This document shows, piece after piece, positions 1-11,984 of a stretch of 64,000 nt of DNA (the stretch's first letter is position 1; each line of letters starts with the position of its first letter). The DNA is from Aliidiomarina shirensis (GTDB lineage: Bacteria > Pseudomonadota > Gammaproteobacteria > Enterobacterales > Alteromonadaceae): the NCBI RefSeq assembly GCF_003987345.1, contig NZ_PIPP01000001.1:186001-250000 (forward strand), given 5' to 3'. The notes under the pieces were generated by a model. The model had not been told where the DNA came from and did no database searches. It saw only the letters and a program-made list of their open reading frames with translations. The position numbers and the translations under genes are program-made.

Positions 1-340
1 GTCGTTATTCATTGATGCTGATGAAAAGCAAATTGACGCGGCGAAAGAAGTAAACGCGCCCTACATTGAGCTGCATACAGGACATTACGCAGAAGCACAG
101 GGGCAAACGCAAGTAGAAGCGTTAGCACAGTTACAAAAGGCTGCACGGTATGCCAAAGACTTAGGTTTGGTAGTGAATGCAGGGCATGGATTGCACTACC
201 ACAACACCCAAGCTATTGCGGCCATTCCTGAGATATTTGAACTTAATATTGGCCATGCAATTATTGCTCGAGCGATGTTTAGTGGCCTGCACAATGCTGT
301 TGCTGATATGAAAAATATTATTGAACAGGCCCGACGCTAA
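1..340 (+). CDS. pdxJ: Pyridoxine 5'-phosphate synthase PdxJ (3' part)
   Basis: C-terminal ~112 residues of PdxJ, which condenses 3-amino-2-oxopropyl phosphate with deoxyxylulose 5-phosphate to make pyridoxine 5'-phosphate in the cytosol. The 5' end lies outside the window; the frame is read from base 2. Visible family signatures are [11 protein letters not shown] and [17 protein letters not shown], the phosphate-binding end of the TIM barrel. The stop TAA shares its last base with the ATG of acpS (TAATG), so the two are almost certainly translationally coupled; pdxJ-acpS adjacency is common in gammaproteobacteria. Confidence 0.95.
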   Translation, partial: SLFIDADEKQIDAAKEVNAPYIELHTGHYAEAQGQTQVEALAQLQKAARYAKDLGLVVNAGHGLHYHNTQAIAAIPEIFELNIGHAIIARAMFSGLHNAVADMKNIIEQARR

Positions 341-723
341 TGGCGATAGTGGGAATTGGCACCGATATCGTGGAAATTGCACGTATTCGTTTAGCGTTAC
401 AGCGCCAACCGGCTTTAGCCAAGCGATTATTAACCGCGAGTGAGCATGACGCGTTCAGCGCGGCAAAGGAACCAGAGCGATATTTAGCCAAGCGGTTTGC
501 CGCGAAAGAGGCTGCGTTGAAAGCGCTGGGTACTGGTTTGCAAAACGGTATGAGTTGGCAACATATCGAAGTTAGCCACACTTCGCTGGGCCAGCCTCTG
601 CTGGTTTTCACGCACGCCGCTGAAAGTTTGGCAAAAGAGCTGGCCGTGAGCCACCAGCATCTTTCTTTGAGTGATGAGGCTCATTACGCGCAGGCGATGG
701 TTATTTTAGAGAGCCGCGAATAG
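340..723 (+). CDS. acpS: Holo-[acyl-carrier-protein] synthase AcpS
   Basis: Transfers the 4'-phosphopantetheine arm of CoA to a serine of acyl carrier protein, activating it for fatty-acid synthesis. The 127-residue length is typical of the trimeric AcpS type. The N-terminal VGIGTDIVEIARI carries the Mg-binding Asp, and RFAAKEAALKALGTG carries the second conserved Glu/Lys motif (about residues 51-66). The start overlaps the pdxJ stop by one base, so this is the distal gene of that operon. A gap of 118 bp follows before relA, with no clear terminator. Confidence 0.97.
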   Translation: MAIVGIGTDIVEIARIRLALQRQPALAKRLLTASEHDAFSAAKEPERYLAKRFAAKEAALKALGTGLQNGMSWQHIEVSHTSLGQPLLVFTHAAESLAKELAVSHQHLSLSDEAHYAQAMVILESRE

Positions 724-841
724 ATATTGTTAGTGATGGCGGTTATGGTTTGGTGATCGGGGATATTGCTCGCTATCCCATTTCGTTGTTCACTTCTCGT
801 TATCGAGCAAGGTCGCCTAAGTAGTATATGTAGGAGTATGT

Positions 842-3073
842 ATGGTTAAGGTTAGAAATGTTCATGCGGACGAACACCAATCTAGCGATGATAGCTGGCT
901 TAACCATGTTTACGAGAAATCTGAACAGGAAGCGCTGCGCAAACTTGTTGCTATATTAGAGCAGCAGGCACGTGCGGGTGCCTCAGATATTCCACAAGTA
1001 ACAGAATCCCCCTCTCAACCTAATTCAATTGCCGCTCTTGTGTTGAAAGGGCAGGAAATGGTTGAAATCCTTTCGAGTTTAAAACTTGATCAGCAAAGCT
1101 TACAGGCTGCTTTATGTGTCCCTTTTTACGAATCGAAACTTATCGACCAAGAATGGATTACGGAGCAGTTGAGCAGTAGTACTGCGGCGCTCGTGGATAC
1201 CGTTCAACAAATGAACAGTATTAGCGATTTGCAACACTTTCGCCATGGAAAGCCAGGTGAAGCTCAGATCGATGCCGTTCGGCGTATGCTTTTAGCGATG
1301 GTAGAGGATGTTCGTGCAGTACTCATTAAGCTTGCGGAGCGTATTTGTTTTCTGCGGGAAGTTAAGAATGCGGACGAAGAAGCCCGTGTGTTGGCCGCGA
1401 AAGAGTGCAGTGAAATCTATGGTCCGCTGGCAAATCGTTTAGGCGTGGGGCAGATCAAATGGGAACTTGAAGATCTCTCATTTCGCTATTTAAATCCTGA
1501 TATCTATATGTCGATTGCGCGCCAATTGCATGAAAAGCGGCGGCAACGAGAAACTTATATTGATGCTTTTGTGCAGGGCTTGCGTGATGATTTAGCAGCG
1601 CAAAGCATTGATGCTCAAGTAGAGGGTAGGCCAAAGCATATTTTCAGCATTTGGAAGAAAATGCAGAAAAAGAACCTGCAATTTGATGAGCTCTTTGATA
1701 TTCGAGCGGTACGTATCGTTACGAAGAACCTGAAAGATTGTTATGCGGCCTTGGGCATAGTGCACAGCCGCTGGCGTCATTTAGCGAGTGAATTTGATGA
1801 TTACGTAGCCACTCCGAAGCCGAATGGTTACCAATCAATTCATACCGTGGTTATTGGCCCCGAGCAAAAGAACGTTGAGATCCAAATTCGTTCCGAGCAA
1901 ATGCATGATGATGCTGAGCTTGGTGTGGCCGCGCATTGGGTATATAAAGAAGGCCCCAGCAGTGGGCGTTCACAAGGGTATGAAGATAAAATTTCGTGGT
2001 TGCGCAAGCTTTTAGCCTGGCATGAAGATATGGCTGAGAATGATGAATTGGTGCAGGAGATTCGCAGCCAAGTTTTCGAAGATCGCGTATATGTGTTTAC
2101 ACCAAAAGGTGATGTTATCGATTTGCCTTATGGCTCTACACCGCTCGATTTTGCATATTATATTCATTCCCAAGTAGGCCATCGTTGTATTGGTGTAAAA
2201 GCGGATGGCCGAATTGTGCCGTTTACCTACGTGTTACAAAATGGTGAGCGCGTGGAAGTGCTCACCCAAAAAGAAGAAAACCCAAAACGTGATTGGCTTA
2301 ACCCAGCACTTGGTTATCTTAAATCAGCGCGGGCGCGGAGCAAGGTTCATGCGTATTTCAAGAAGCTGGATCGTGAAGAAAACTTGATTGCAGGGCGCGA
2401 ACTGTTAGAAACAGAACTGGCTAAGTATAAGTTAACGTTGCAGGATACGGGCCCGGCTATTGAACGCTTTAATATGAATCACCTCGATGATTTACTTGCC
2501 GCTATCGGGGCTGGTGATGTGCGTTTAAATCAAATCGTTAACTTTATTCGTGGGCCGCAAGAAGATGAAGTAACAGAACTAGAGAAGTTAACCAGTAAAC
2601 GCCGAGGCGGCAAGAATAGAAAACAGCATGAAGGCGTGAAAGTAGGGGGTATTGGTAACCTCTTGATGAATTTTGCGCGTTGTTGCCAACCCCTGCCGGG
2701 CGATCCCATTATGGGGTATGTTACTCAAGGTCGTGGTGTTTCAGTTCATCATCAGGAATGTGAACAGTTACAGCAACTATTAGAATCACACCCTGAACGA
2801 ACGATAGATGTTGCATGGGAGCAAGAACAACAGCAGCGCTACGCCACTCGTATTTTGATTACTGCGGAAGATCGATCCGGCTTATTGCATGATATTACAA
2901 GTATCTTGAGCCATGAAAAGGTAAACGTGAATAGCGTTTCTACGCGCCACGATCATGATCGGCAGCAAGTGGTTATCGAGCTTGAAATTATGGTGCAGCA
3001 CAATAATGAAATTCAGCGTTTGTTGAGTAGAATTCAGCAAGTTAGCCATGTGCGCCAAGCGCTTCGAAAATAA
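842..3073 (+). CDS. relA: GTP pyrophosphokinase RelA ((p)ppGpp synthetase I)
   Basis: Ribosome-associated stringent-response enzyme making (p)ppGpp from GTP/GDP and ATP when uncharged tRNA enters the A site. The 743 residues match RelA. An N-terminal pseudo-hydrolase region lacks the HD metal motif, so hydrolysis should be absent. The synthetase domain (about 240-370) has FDELFDIRAVRI and the EIQIRS substrate loop, as in monofunctional RelA. A TGS domain follows at about 414-475, then a Cys-rich segment (FARCCQPLPGD, ~610) and a C-terminal ACT domain (~665-743). The start has AGGAG seven bases upstream. mazG follows 27 bp downstream, the same order as in E. coli. Confidence 0.97.
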   Translation: MVKVRNVHADEHQSSDDSWLNHVYEKSEQEALRKLVAILEQQARAGASDIPQVTESPSQPNSIAALVLKGQEMVEILSSLKLDQQSLQAALCVPFYESKLIDQEWITEQLSSSTAALVDTVQQMNSISDLQHFRHGKPGEAQIDAVRRMLLAMVEDVRAVLIKLAERICFLREVKNADEEARVLAAKECSEIYGPLANRLGVGQIKWELEDLSFRYLNPDIYMSIARQLHEKRRQRETYIDAFVQGLRDDLAAQSIDAQVEGRPKHIFSIWKKMQKKNLQFDELFDIRAVRIVTKNLKDCYAALGIVHSRWRHLASEFDDYVATPKPNGYQSIHTVVIGPEQKNVEIQIRSEQMHDDAELGVAAHWVYKEGPSSGRSQGYEDKISWLRKLLAWHEDMAENDELVQEIRSQVFEDRVYVFTPKGDVIDLPYGSTPLDFAYYIHSQVGHRCIGVKADGRIVPFTYVLQNGERVEVLTQKEENPKRDWLNPALGYLKSARARSKVHAYFKKLDREENLIAGRELLETELAKYKLTLQDTGPAIERFNMNHLDDLLAAIGAGDVRLNQIVNFIRGPQEDEVTELEKLTSKRRGGKNRKQHEGVKVGGIGNLLMNFARCCQPLPGDPIMGYVTQGRGVSVHHQECEQLQQLLESHPERTIDVAWEQEQQQRYATRILITAEDRSGLLHDITSILSHEKVNVNSVSTRHDHDRQQVVIELEIMVQHNNEIQRLLSRIQQVSHVRQALRK

Positions 3074-3100
3074 ATAAAAAATATTAAGAGGGCTTAGTAA

Positions 3101-3922
3101 ATGAAGAATAACGGCGCAGATTTAACGCAAGTGAATCGGTTATTGGATATTATGGCTGCATTGCGTAATCCTGAAGGCGGTTGCCCATGGGATCTCAAGC
3201 AAACCATGGAAACCCTTATTCCTTATACCATTGAAGAAGCGTACGAAGTTGCGGCAGCCATTACTGAAGGCAACAAAGATGATATTCGGGATGAGCTCGG
3301 CGATTTGATGTTTCAAGTGGTTTTTTACGCACAACTTGCCAAAGAACAAGGTGATTTTGATTTCGATGGTATTGCAGAAGCGGTTGCCGACAAATTAGTG
3401 CGTCGGCACCCGCATGTATTTGCGGATGGGGCGGTAACTGATTCAGAAGATGTGAAGCGGCAGTGGGAGCAGATTAAAAAGCAAGAACGAGCAGATAAAG
3501 CGGTCGATAGCAGCGTTTTCGCCGACATTCCTACTAATCTACCTGCCATTTTACAAGCAATGAAAATTCAAAAGCGATGTTCCGCAGTGGGTTTCGATTG
3601 GGATAAGCCGGAACAAGTACTGGCTAAAATTACGGAAGAAACTGAAGAAGTAGCGGGTGAACTAGCGGCAAGCCAGCGTGATCAAGAAAAAGTGCAAGAA
3701 GAGATTGGTGATCTGCTGTTTGCTACGGTTAATTTAGCGCGGCATTGCAAAGTAAATCCGGAAACGGCGCTGCGGCAAGCAAACCTAAAGTTCATGCGGC
3801 GTTTTCGCGAAGTTGAAAAGCTCGCGGATGCACGCAAATTACCCCTTGATACAGCCGGTTTGGCTCGCTTAGAAGCGTTGTGGCAAGAGGCAAAACAGAT
3901 ACTTCAAGAGCCCGCAAAATAG
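3101..3922 (+). CDS. mazG: Nucleoside triphosphate pyrophosphohydrolase MazG
   Basis: Hydrolyses (d)NTPs to NMP and PPi, acting as house-cleaning enzyme and, in E. coli, tempering ppGpp-linked responses. The 273 residues form two tandem MazG modules. The first opens with GGCPWDLKQT and carries IEEAYE and RDELGDLMFQ metal ligands. The second has SAVGFDWDKPEQV, EETEEV and EEIGDLLFA. It follows relA by 27 bp and is probably cotranscribed with it. Its stop codon lies inside the left part of a terminator hairpin. Confidence 0.96.
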   Translation: MKNNGADLTQVNRLLDIMAALRNPEGGCPWDLKQTMETLIPYTIEEAYEVAAAITEGNKDDIRDELGDLMFQVVFYAQLAKEQGDFDFDGIAEAVADKLVRRHPHVFADGAVTDSEDVKRQWEQIKKQERADKAVDSSVFADIPTNLPAILQAMKIQKRCSAVGFDWDKPEQVLAKITEETEEVAGELAASQRDQEKVQEEIGDLLFATVNLARHCKVNPETALRQANLKFMRRFREVEKLADARKLPLDTAGLARLEALWQEAKQILQEPAK

Positions 3923-3932
3923 CGGGTTTTTT
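3909..3932 (+). terminator. Rho-independent terminator after relA-mazG
   Basis: Stem CCCGC (3911-3915) pairs with GCGGG (3922-3926) across a 6-nt loop and is followed by six T. The mazG stop codon is inside the hairpin. It separates mazG from pyrG. Confidence 0.75.
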
Positions 3933-3984
3933 AATATCAGCCGATATCTTCGGTAAGTGACTTCAGTAAAATACACTTAATTCA

Positions 3985-4013
3985 TTGTTGCCGAGGCAAT
4001 GCTAGAGTATACT
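3985..4013 (+). promoter_or_regulatory. Candidate sigma-70 promoter of pyrG-eno
   Basis: TTGTTG (3985-3990), a 17-bp spacer and TATACT (4008-4013) lie about 60 bp before the pyrG ATG and downstream of the mazG terminator. The match is by eye and the start of transcription is not known. Confidence 0.45.
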
Positions 4014-4057
4014 ATTTTCCCGTCTTTACATCCTTTTCCTTGATCCATTTACCCTAA

Positions 4058-7028
<2,971 letters not shown>

Positions 7029-7040
7029 GCCTATTTAGGT

Positions 7041-7739
7041 ATGGTGAATAAAACGGGTCAACCGGATATTTTTAATCCGGTTGGATTTGATAGCCAGTTC
7101 GCTGAGCTTTGTAATGCGCTCTATGCCGCAGAACTATTGCAGCTCAGTGGTATGGCTAGCGATCATCCTCAAGCTGAGGATATCCGTTTATTACGCCGCC
7201 GCTTGGGTAGTTTAAGCTACTACGTTCAGCGTGCTGCACACGCATTATTAGTCAGTGCTGCTAAGCCTGAACATCCTTTACAGCTTGATGTTCATAGCGG
7301 CAATTGGCTGGCCAAACAAAAAACAACCCCTCCTAAACGCAACATATCGCAAACGAGCTCAAGCAACCAAAAGAAGCTGGCTGAGTGGTTGGCTAGTTCT
7401 GCTAAACTAGCGCTGCCGCTTCCGGTTTATGTTGAATCAGCAGGAACGATTCGTATTGCACTTGATTCTATCGATGAAGTGGATTGGGATAACAAGTGTT
7501 TGCACCTCAATCAGTGGGGTTGGTTTGATTTTCATGGTTTTAGCCAAAGCGATGAGAATGCAAATATCCAGCTGCAATTGCTAAAACCTGATAAAGCAAA
7601 CATGACGGCCGCGTGTTGTGGCCACCAATGGAATGCAAAAGGGCGGCTTCAGCCATACCCACTGGGTTTACGAACACTGTTGCTCAGCGCCACGGTTGTA
7701 TGGCCTAAGTTCACATCAGTTGATAAGTTGCCCTTTTAA
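7041..7739 (+). CDS. Uncharacterised protein in the eno-ftsB gap
   Basis: I do not recognise this 232-residue protein. It starts 12 bp after eno with only a weak ribosome-binding site and no promoter in between, so it probably rides on the pyrG-eno transcript. The N-terminal third (about 15-80) is predicted mostly helical, with leucine/alanine-rich runs and an RLLRRRLGSLSYYVQRAAH segment. A Thr/Pro/Ser/Lys-rich linker (about 95-115) follows, then a region with several tryptophans (WDNKCLHLNQWGWFDFHGF). A CCGHQW stretch near residue 190 is the only cysteine-rich spot. There is no signal peptide or membrane segment. Coding character looks like its neighbours. Confidence 0.7.
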   Translation: MVNKTGQPDIFNPVGFDSQFAELCNALYAAELLQLSGMASDHPQAEDIRLLRRRLGSLSYYVQRAAHALLVSAAKPEHPLQLDVHSGNWLAKQKTTPPKRNISQTSSSNQKKLAEWLASSAKLALPLPVYVESAGTIRIALDSIDEVDWDNKCLHLNQWGWFDFHGFSQSDENANIQLQLLKPDKANMTAACCGHQWNAKGRLQPYPLGLRTLLLSATVVWPKFTSVDKLPF

Positions 7740-7847
7740 CCGCTAGGTGTCAGTGGTAGATTAAAGTTCTAATATTGTGTGGCGTATTGTAGTGATATAT
7801 CTGTTGCCGCTTTTTTAAAGCTAGATGATTCATTACGTGAGGAAATC

Positions 7848-8141
7848 ATGCGTTTATTAACGGTTATTATCATCGGGTTAGTGTTAGCGTTGCAATACCG
7901 AGTATGGTTCGGTGAATACGGCATGAAAGATTACCGTGAGCTGCAACGTGATGTTGCTCGCCAAGAATTAACGAATGAAACACTTAATCAACGAAATCAA
8001 TTAATTGCAGCTGACATTGATGATTTGCGCAATGCTATGGAAGCGGTTGAAGAACGTGCTCGCAATGAATTAGGTTTAGTTCGTCCGGAAGAAACTTTCT
8101 TTCGCTTAATTAGTGTAGAAGAACAGGAACCCGATGCATGA
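7848..8141 (+). CDS. ftsB: Cell division protein FtsB
   Basis: Small bitopic inner-membrane protein that forms the FtsQLB complex regulating septal peptidoglycan synthesis. The chosen ATG (MRLLTVIIIG) has GAGGA five bases upstream and gives 97 residues, close to the family length. A GTG start 69 bp upstream would add a non-membrane tail that FtsB does not have. Residues 1-18 are the membrane span, followed by a coiled coil (about 25-70) and the ERARNELGLVRPEETFFR box typical of FtsB. The stop overlaps ispD by 4 bp; eno/ftsB/ispD/ispF order is conserved, here with an extra ORF inserted. Confidence 0.94.
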   Translation: MRLLTVIIIGLVLALQYRVWFGEYGMKDYRELQRDVARQELTNETLNQRNQLIAADIDDLRNAMEAVEERARNELGLVRPEETFFRLISVEEQEPDA

Positions 8142-8881
8142 TTGCAGTAATCCCGGCCGCAGGAATTGGCCAGCGGATGGGAGCGGCGCTTCCTAAGCAA
8201 TATCTTGAATGTGCGGGTGCCACGTTACTGGATCATACGATTAGCGCGTTATTTGCTGAATCTCGAATACAGAAAATCTATATTGCACTACAACCCGATG
8301 ATCACTGGTTCGCGAGTAGCCGTTATGTGGGCTCAGAAAAAGTAGAGCGCGTTGACGGCGGTGATACCCGTTCGGCCTCCGTTCTAAATGCCCTATCAGT
8401 GGCCTTAGCCACCTTTTCAAATGATGTCCTTGTTGCCGTGCACGATGCAGCGCGGCCGTGTTTACCTCCCGAAGTGCTGCGAAAATTGTTAGATGTTGCC
8501 TACGAATTCCCTGCACAGGGAGCACTTTTGGCGATTCCAGTGCGCGATACCGTAAAATATGTTGCAGATACTGCTGCACTTAATGTGGGTAATAGCTCAA
8601 GCGTGAGTAGCTACGGGCAGTTGCCAATCATCGCGAGAACACTGGACCGTGAAAATATCTGGTTAGCACAAACTCCGCAGGTTTTTCGATTAGGCGATTT
8701 GCAACGTGCTTTAGTGTTGGCCGAACAACACGGAGTGGGTATTACCGATGAAGCATCGGCGATGGAAGCGCGAGGCATACAACCAATATTGGTGCCAGGA
8801 AGTAGAATGGTAATGAAAGTTACTGATCCCGAAGATTTGGAATTAATTGAATTCTATTTATCAAAATTGAAAAGAGGTTAA
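8138..8881 (+). CDS. ispD: 2-C-methyl-D-erythritol 4-phosphate cytidylyltransferase IspD
   Basis: Third step of the MEP isoprenoid pathway, joining MEP to CTP. The 247 residues start with the nucleotidyltransferase signature IPAAGIGQRMGAALPKQYL. Further on are VHDAARPCL (about residue 105), the invariant PVRDTVK, and TPQVFRLGDL followed by the TDEASAMEARG motif. It overlaps ftsB by 4 bp (ATGA) and is followed by ispF after 4 bp, so the three are one translationally coupled unit. Confidence 0.97.
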   Translation: MIAVIPAAGIGQRMGAALPKQYLECAGATLLDHTISALFAESRIQKIYIALQPDDHWFASSRYVGSEKVERVDGGDTRSASVLNALSVALATFSNDVLVAVHDAARPCLPPEVLRKLLDVAYEFPAQGALLAIPVRDTVKYVADTAALNVGNSSSVSSYGQLPIIARTLDRENIWLAQTPQVFRLGDLQRALVLAEQHGVGITDEASAMEARGIQPILVPGSRMVMKVTDPEDLELIEFYLSKLKRG

Positions 8882-8885
8882 TTGA

Positions 8886-9377
8886 GTGCGAATAGGGCAA
8901 GGTTTTGATGTGCATAAGTTTGGTGGTGAGGGCCCGGTTATGTTGGCGGGTGTGCCGGTAGATTGCGATCAAGGTTTGCTCGCGCATTCCGATGGTGATG
9001 TTGTTTTACATGCTATATGCGATGCCTTACTTGGTGCTATAGGCCAGGGGGATATTGGTGTCTGGTTTCCCGATACAGACGCCGAATTTGCAGGTGCTGA
9101 TAGCGCAAAGTTGCTAGCAAAAGTTTGGCAAGCTGTAAAAAGCGCGGGCTATCAACTTGGTAACTTAGATATCACGATTATTTGTCAAAAGCCAAAAATC
9201 AATCCTCATCGCGAGGCGATGCGCGCGCGGGTTGCCGACATACTTGGGGTGCAGCAAACATCCATAAATATTAAGGCCACGACCACTGAGGGCTTGGGCT
9301 TTACTGGGCGTAGCGAAGGTATTGCCAGCATGGCTGCGGTGTTGTTAGTTCCTATTAATGAAACAAATACGAAGTAA
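8886..9377 (+). CDS. ispF: 2-C-methyl-D-erythritol 2,4-cyclodiphosphate synthase IspF
   Basis: Cyclises CDP-ME 2-phosphate to MEcPP in the MEP pathway. The GTG start gives [12 protein letters not shown], whose Asp/His are zinc ligands. [21 protein letters not shown] carries the third ligand and [14 protein letters not shown] the CDP-binding turn. Length 163 is normal for a trimeric IspF. It sits 4 bp after ispD; truD follows 11 bp on. Confidence 0.97.
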   Translation: MRIGQGFDVHKFGGEGPVMLAGVPVDCDQGLLAHSDGDVVLHAICDALLGAIGQGDIGVWFPDTDAEFAGADSAKLLAKVWQAVKSAGYQLGNLDITIICQKPKINPHREAMRARVADILGVQQTSINIKATTTEGLGFTGRSEGIASMAAVLLVPINETNTK

Positions 9378-9388
9378 GGAAGTATTAC

Positions 9389-10516
9389 ATGAGCCAATCG
9401 GCGCACGAAACAAATTCGAACAATAACGCGCAAGAATGGCATGGTGAGTGGCAGCGCCAATATTCAGGTGTGGTGCCTCGGGGTGTGTATAAACATCAAC
9501 ATAGCGATTTCGTGGTTCACGAGAGCCTAGGTTTCTCGCCGGAACCTGTGGAGAAGGGGCAGCATCATTGGTTGTTTGTTGAAAAAGAGGGCGTAAACAC
9601 GGCTCAGGTAGCTAAAAATATAGCCCGCAGTTTAGGTATCTCTGTGCGCGATGTTAGTTTTTCGGGGATGAAAGATCGCTTCGGGATTACGCGTCAGTGG
9701 TTTTCAGTTGAATTGCCGGCATTAGCTGAGCCTGATTGGCAAAATTGCATTAGCGAAAGTTTTCCATCCGGCTCGGTGCGCTTGCTACAGCACGTGCGTA
9801 GCCATCGAAAGCTTCGTCGAGGTGTACACAAAGCGAACGAGTTTCGTGTGGTTTTACGTGGTATTAACGACATGCCACTATTAGAGCAGCGCTTAAAATT
9901 GGTTGCTGCGGGTGTTCCGAATTACTTTGGCGAACAACGTTTTGGTATTGATCGGCAGAATCTAACCCAAGTGCTTGCGATGTTCGCAGGGAAACGCATT
10001 AAAAATCGCGATTTACGCGGTATTTTACTCTCCTCAGCGCGATCGTGGTTGTTTAATCATTATCTGAGCGCGCGTATGCTTGAGCATGGCGATGATTTAT
10101 TAGCCGGTGATGTGTTTATATTAACGGGAAGCCATTCGTTTTTTACCGCTACGGAAATTGATGCGGAGATTGAAGAGCGTGTAGCGAACGTTGATATTCA
10201 ACTTACCGGTCCATTGTATGGTGATGGTGAAATTTTAGCGCAAGGTACTTCAGCATCGTTTGAACACAACGTTTTGGCTAAATGGCCTGAGTTCACAGAA
10301 GGTTTGCGTAAAGCGCGTTTGAAGCAGGAGCGCCGGGCATTATTTTTAAAACCACAACATTTCACTTGGGAAACACTTGAGCCAGGTGTTGTTGCGTTGA
10401 GCTTTACACTACCAACGGGAACATTTGCAACGGCTTTGTTAGCTGAGCTCGGCGATTTTGTAAGTGGGGAACGAAAAGAATTTAATGAGGCGAAAGATGA
10501 GAATTCTACTCAGTAA
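9389..10516 (+). CDS. truD: tRNA pseudouridine(13) synthase TruD
   Basis: Isomerises U13 to pseudouridine in tRNA-Glu and others. The catalytic Asp is in SFSGMKDRFGITRQWFSVE (about residues 91-109), with the TruD-specific NYFGEQRFG motif near 180. An N-terminal extension of about 25 residues, rich in Asn/Gln, precedes the usual start (W-Q-R-Q-Y...). The 3' end overlaps surE by 20 bp, continuing the ispDF-truD-surE-pcm operon seen in E. coli. Confidence 0.96.
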   Translation: MSQSAHETNSNNNAQEWHGEWQRQYSGVVPRGVYKHQHSDFVVHESLGFSPEPVEKGQHHWLFVEKEGVNTAQVAKNIARSLGISVRDVSFSGMKDRFGITRQWFSVELPALAEPDWQNCISESFPSGSVRLLQHVRSHRKLRRGVHKANEFRVVLRGINDMPLLEQRLKLVAAGVPNYFGEQRFGIDRQNLTQVLAMFAGKRIKNRDLRGILLSSARSWLFNHYLSARMLEHGDDLLAGDVFILTGSHSFFTATEIDAEIEERVANVDIQLTGPLYGDGEILAQGTSASFEHNVLAKWPEFTEGLRKARLKQERRALFLKPQHFTWETLEPGVVALSFTLPTGTFATALLAELGDFVSGERKEFNEAKDENSTQ

Positions 10517-11246
10517 TGATGACGGCGTTCGTGCGCCCGGGTTAGCGGCACTATATCGCGCATTAAAGGATATTGCAGAAGTAACGGTAATTGCACCGGA
10601 TAGAAACTGTTCAGGCGCGAGCAATTCGTTAACCTTGCATAGTCCACTTCGGGTTGAGCAATTAGAAAATGGGTTCTTTTCCGTGAATGGCACGCCTACA
10701 GATTGTGTGCATATAGGTACGAACTCACCATTAGGCGAAGCACCTGATTTGGTGGTTTCCGGGATTAACGATGCGCCCAATATGGGCGATGATGTAATCT
10801 ACTCTGGCACGGTTGCAGCGGCTACGGAAGGGCGTTTTGTTGGTTTACCGGCGATAGCCGTTTCCATGGGGCAACACGGCCATGATTACTATGAAACGGC
10901 TGCGCAAGTTGTGGCTGATCTCATTAAAAAGTTACAGCAAGAGCCGCTACAATCGGATTTTGTACTCAATGTAAACGTGCCTTATGTGGCCTTCAAAGAT
11001 ATTAAAGGCACTAAACTCACGCGTTTAGGTAGGCGCCATCGTGCCGAAAATATGGTTCGCGACAGCGACCCGTGGGGCCGAGAAATTTTTTGGTACGGAT
11101 TAGTAGGGCCTCAGCGTGATGATGGCCCAGGTACCGATTTTGCAGCTGTGCGTGAGGGGTATGTATCGATTACACCATTAACCGTTGATATGACCGCACG
11201 CGATGATGAAGAACGAGTTCAAAAGTGGTTAGATAAAACAAAATGA
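10497..11246 (+). CDS. surE: 5'/3'-nucleotidase SurE
   Basis: Metal-dependent phosphatase acting on nucleoside 5'/3'-monophosphates and short polyphosphate, important in stationary-phase survival. The ATG at 10497 ([11 protein letters not shown]) is chosen because the metal-binding NDDG must sit at the very N-terminus. The longer frame from 10464 adds 11 residues unlike the family. Length 249 is typical. [22 protein letters not shown] is the active-site signature. It overlaps truD by 20 bp and pcm by 4 bp. Confidence 0.96.
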   Translation: MRILLSNDDGVRAPGLAALYRALKDIAEVTVIAPDRNCSGASNSLTLHSPLRVEQLENGFFSVNGTPTDCVHIGTNSPLGEAPDLVVSGINDAPNMGDDVIYSGTVAAATEGRFVGLPAIAVSMGQHGHDYYETAAQVVADLIKKLQQEPLQSDFVLNVNVPYVAFKDIKGTKLTRLGRRHRAENMVRDSDPWGREIFWYGLVGPQRDDGPGTDFAAVREGYVSITPLTVDMTARDDEERVQKWLDKTK

Positions 11247-11884
11247 GATTGAATAATCATCAGGGTATGGCCCGCCGGTTAGTACAAAAATTGCGTGATT
11301 TAGGTGTTGATGACGAGCAGGTGTTGGCGGTTATGGAGCAGCTACCTCGGCATGAGTTTATGCCGGAATCATTGGCGCACCAAGCATATGATAATAATGC
11401 GTTACCGATTGGCAATGGCCAAACTATTTCGCAACCTTTTATGGTTGCGCGAATGACAAGCTTGATCATGAAAAACGCACCGAAAAAAGTGCTCGAAATT
11501 GGTACCGGTTCAGGATATCAAACGGCGGTACTTGCCAAACTTGTTGGCCATGTATATTCGGTGGAACGGATTAGCACGCTTCAATATCAAGCGAATCGGC
11601 GATTAAAGCGAATGGATCTGCACAATATTTCAATGCGTCATGGCGATGGCTGGCAGGGCTGGCCAAGTAAAGCGCCATTCGATGCCATCATAGTTACCGC
11701 GGCTGCAGCCCATGTGCCCGAAGATCTTATCACCCAGCTTAGTGAAGATGCAGGGCGATTGGTTATTCCAGTTGGTGAGCACACGCAAGAATTATTATTG
11801 GTTGAACGTAATGGCGATGAGTTTCGCCAAAAAAGCGAAGGGGCGGTTCGTTTTGTACCCTTATTGAAAGGTGATTTGGCGTAA
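11243..11884 (+). CDS. pcm: Protein-L-isoaspartate O-methyltransferase Pcm
   Basis: Methylates isoaspartyl residues with S-adenosylmethionine to start repair of aged proteins. The 213 residues contain [15 protein letters not shown], the SAM loop [15 protein letters not shown] (about 75-90) and GDGWQGWP. It overlaps surE by 4 bp (ATGA). Position between surE and nlpD/rpoS is the canonical stationary-phase survival locus. Confidence 0.97.
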   Translation: MRLNNHQGMARRLVQKLRDLGVDDEQVLAVMEQLPRHEFMPESLAHQAYDNNALPIGNGQTISQPFMVARMTSLIMKNAPKKVLEIGTGSGYQTAVLAKLVGHVYSVERISTLQYQANRRLKRMDLHNISMRHGDGWQGWPSKAPFDAIIVTAAAAHVPEDLITQLSEDAGRLVIPVGEHTQELLLVERNGDEFRQKSEGAVRFVPLLKGDLA

Positions 11885-11886
11885 AT

Positions 11887-11916
11887 AATACGGTTTGGAT
11901 TCATACCGTTATTTCT
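11887..11916 (+). terminator. Weak hairpin after pcm
   Basis: AAATAA-CGGT and ACCGTTATTT can pair with a 2-nt bulge around TTGGATTCAT. There is no real U-tract, so it may be only a weak or partial terminator at the end of the ispD-pcm operon. Confidence 0.3.
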
Positions 11917-11940
11917 GCCATCAAACTTGTTGTATAAAAC

Positions 11941-11975
11941 TATAATACATAAGCAACTAACGTCTAGGGGGGGGG
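11941..11975 (+). promoter_or_regulatory. nlpD -10 element and G9 tract in the leader
   Basis: A perfect TATAAT (11941-11946) lacks a good -35. Nine consecutive G (11967-11975) follow and end 9 nt before the nlpD ATG, exactly where the ribosome-binding site should be. The run is the longest homopolymer noticed upstream of a gene here and could slip. The -10 call is by eye. Confidence 0.5.
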
Positions 11976-11984
11976 CATACACGC

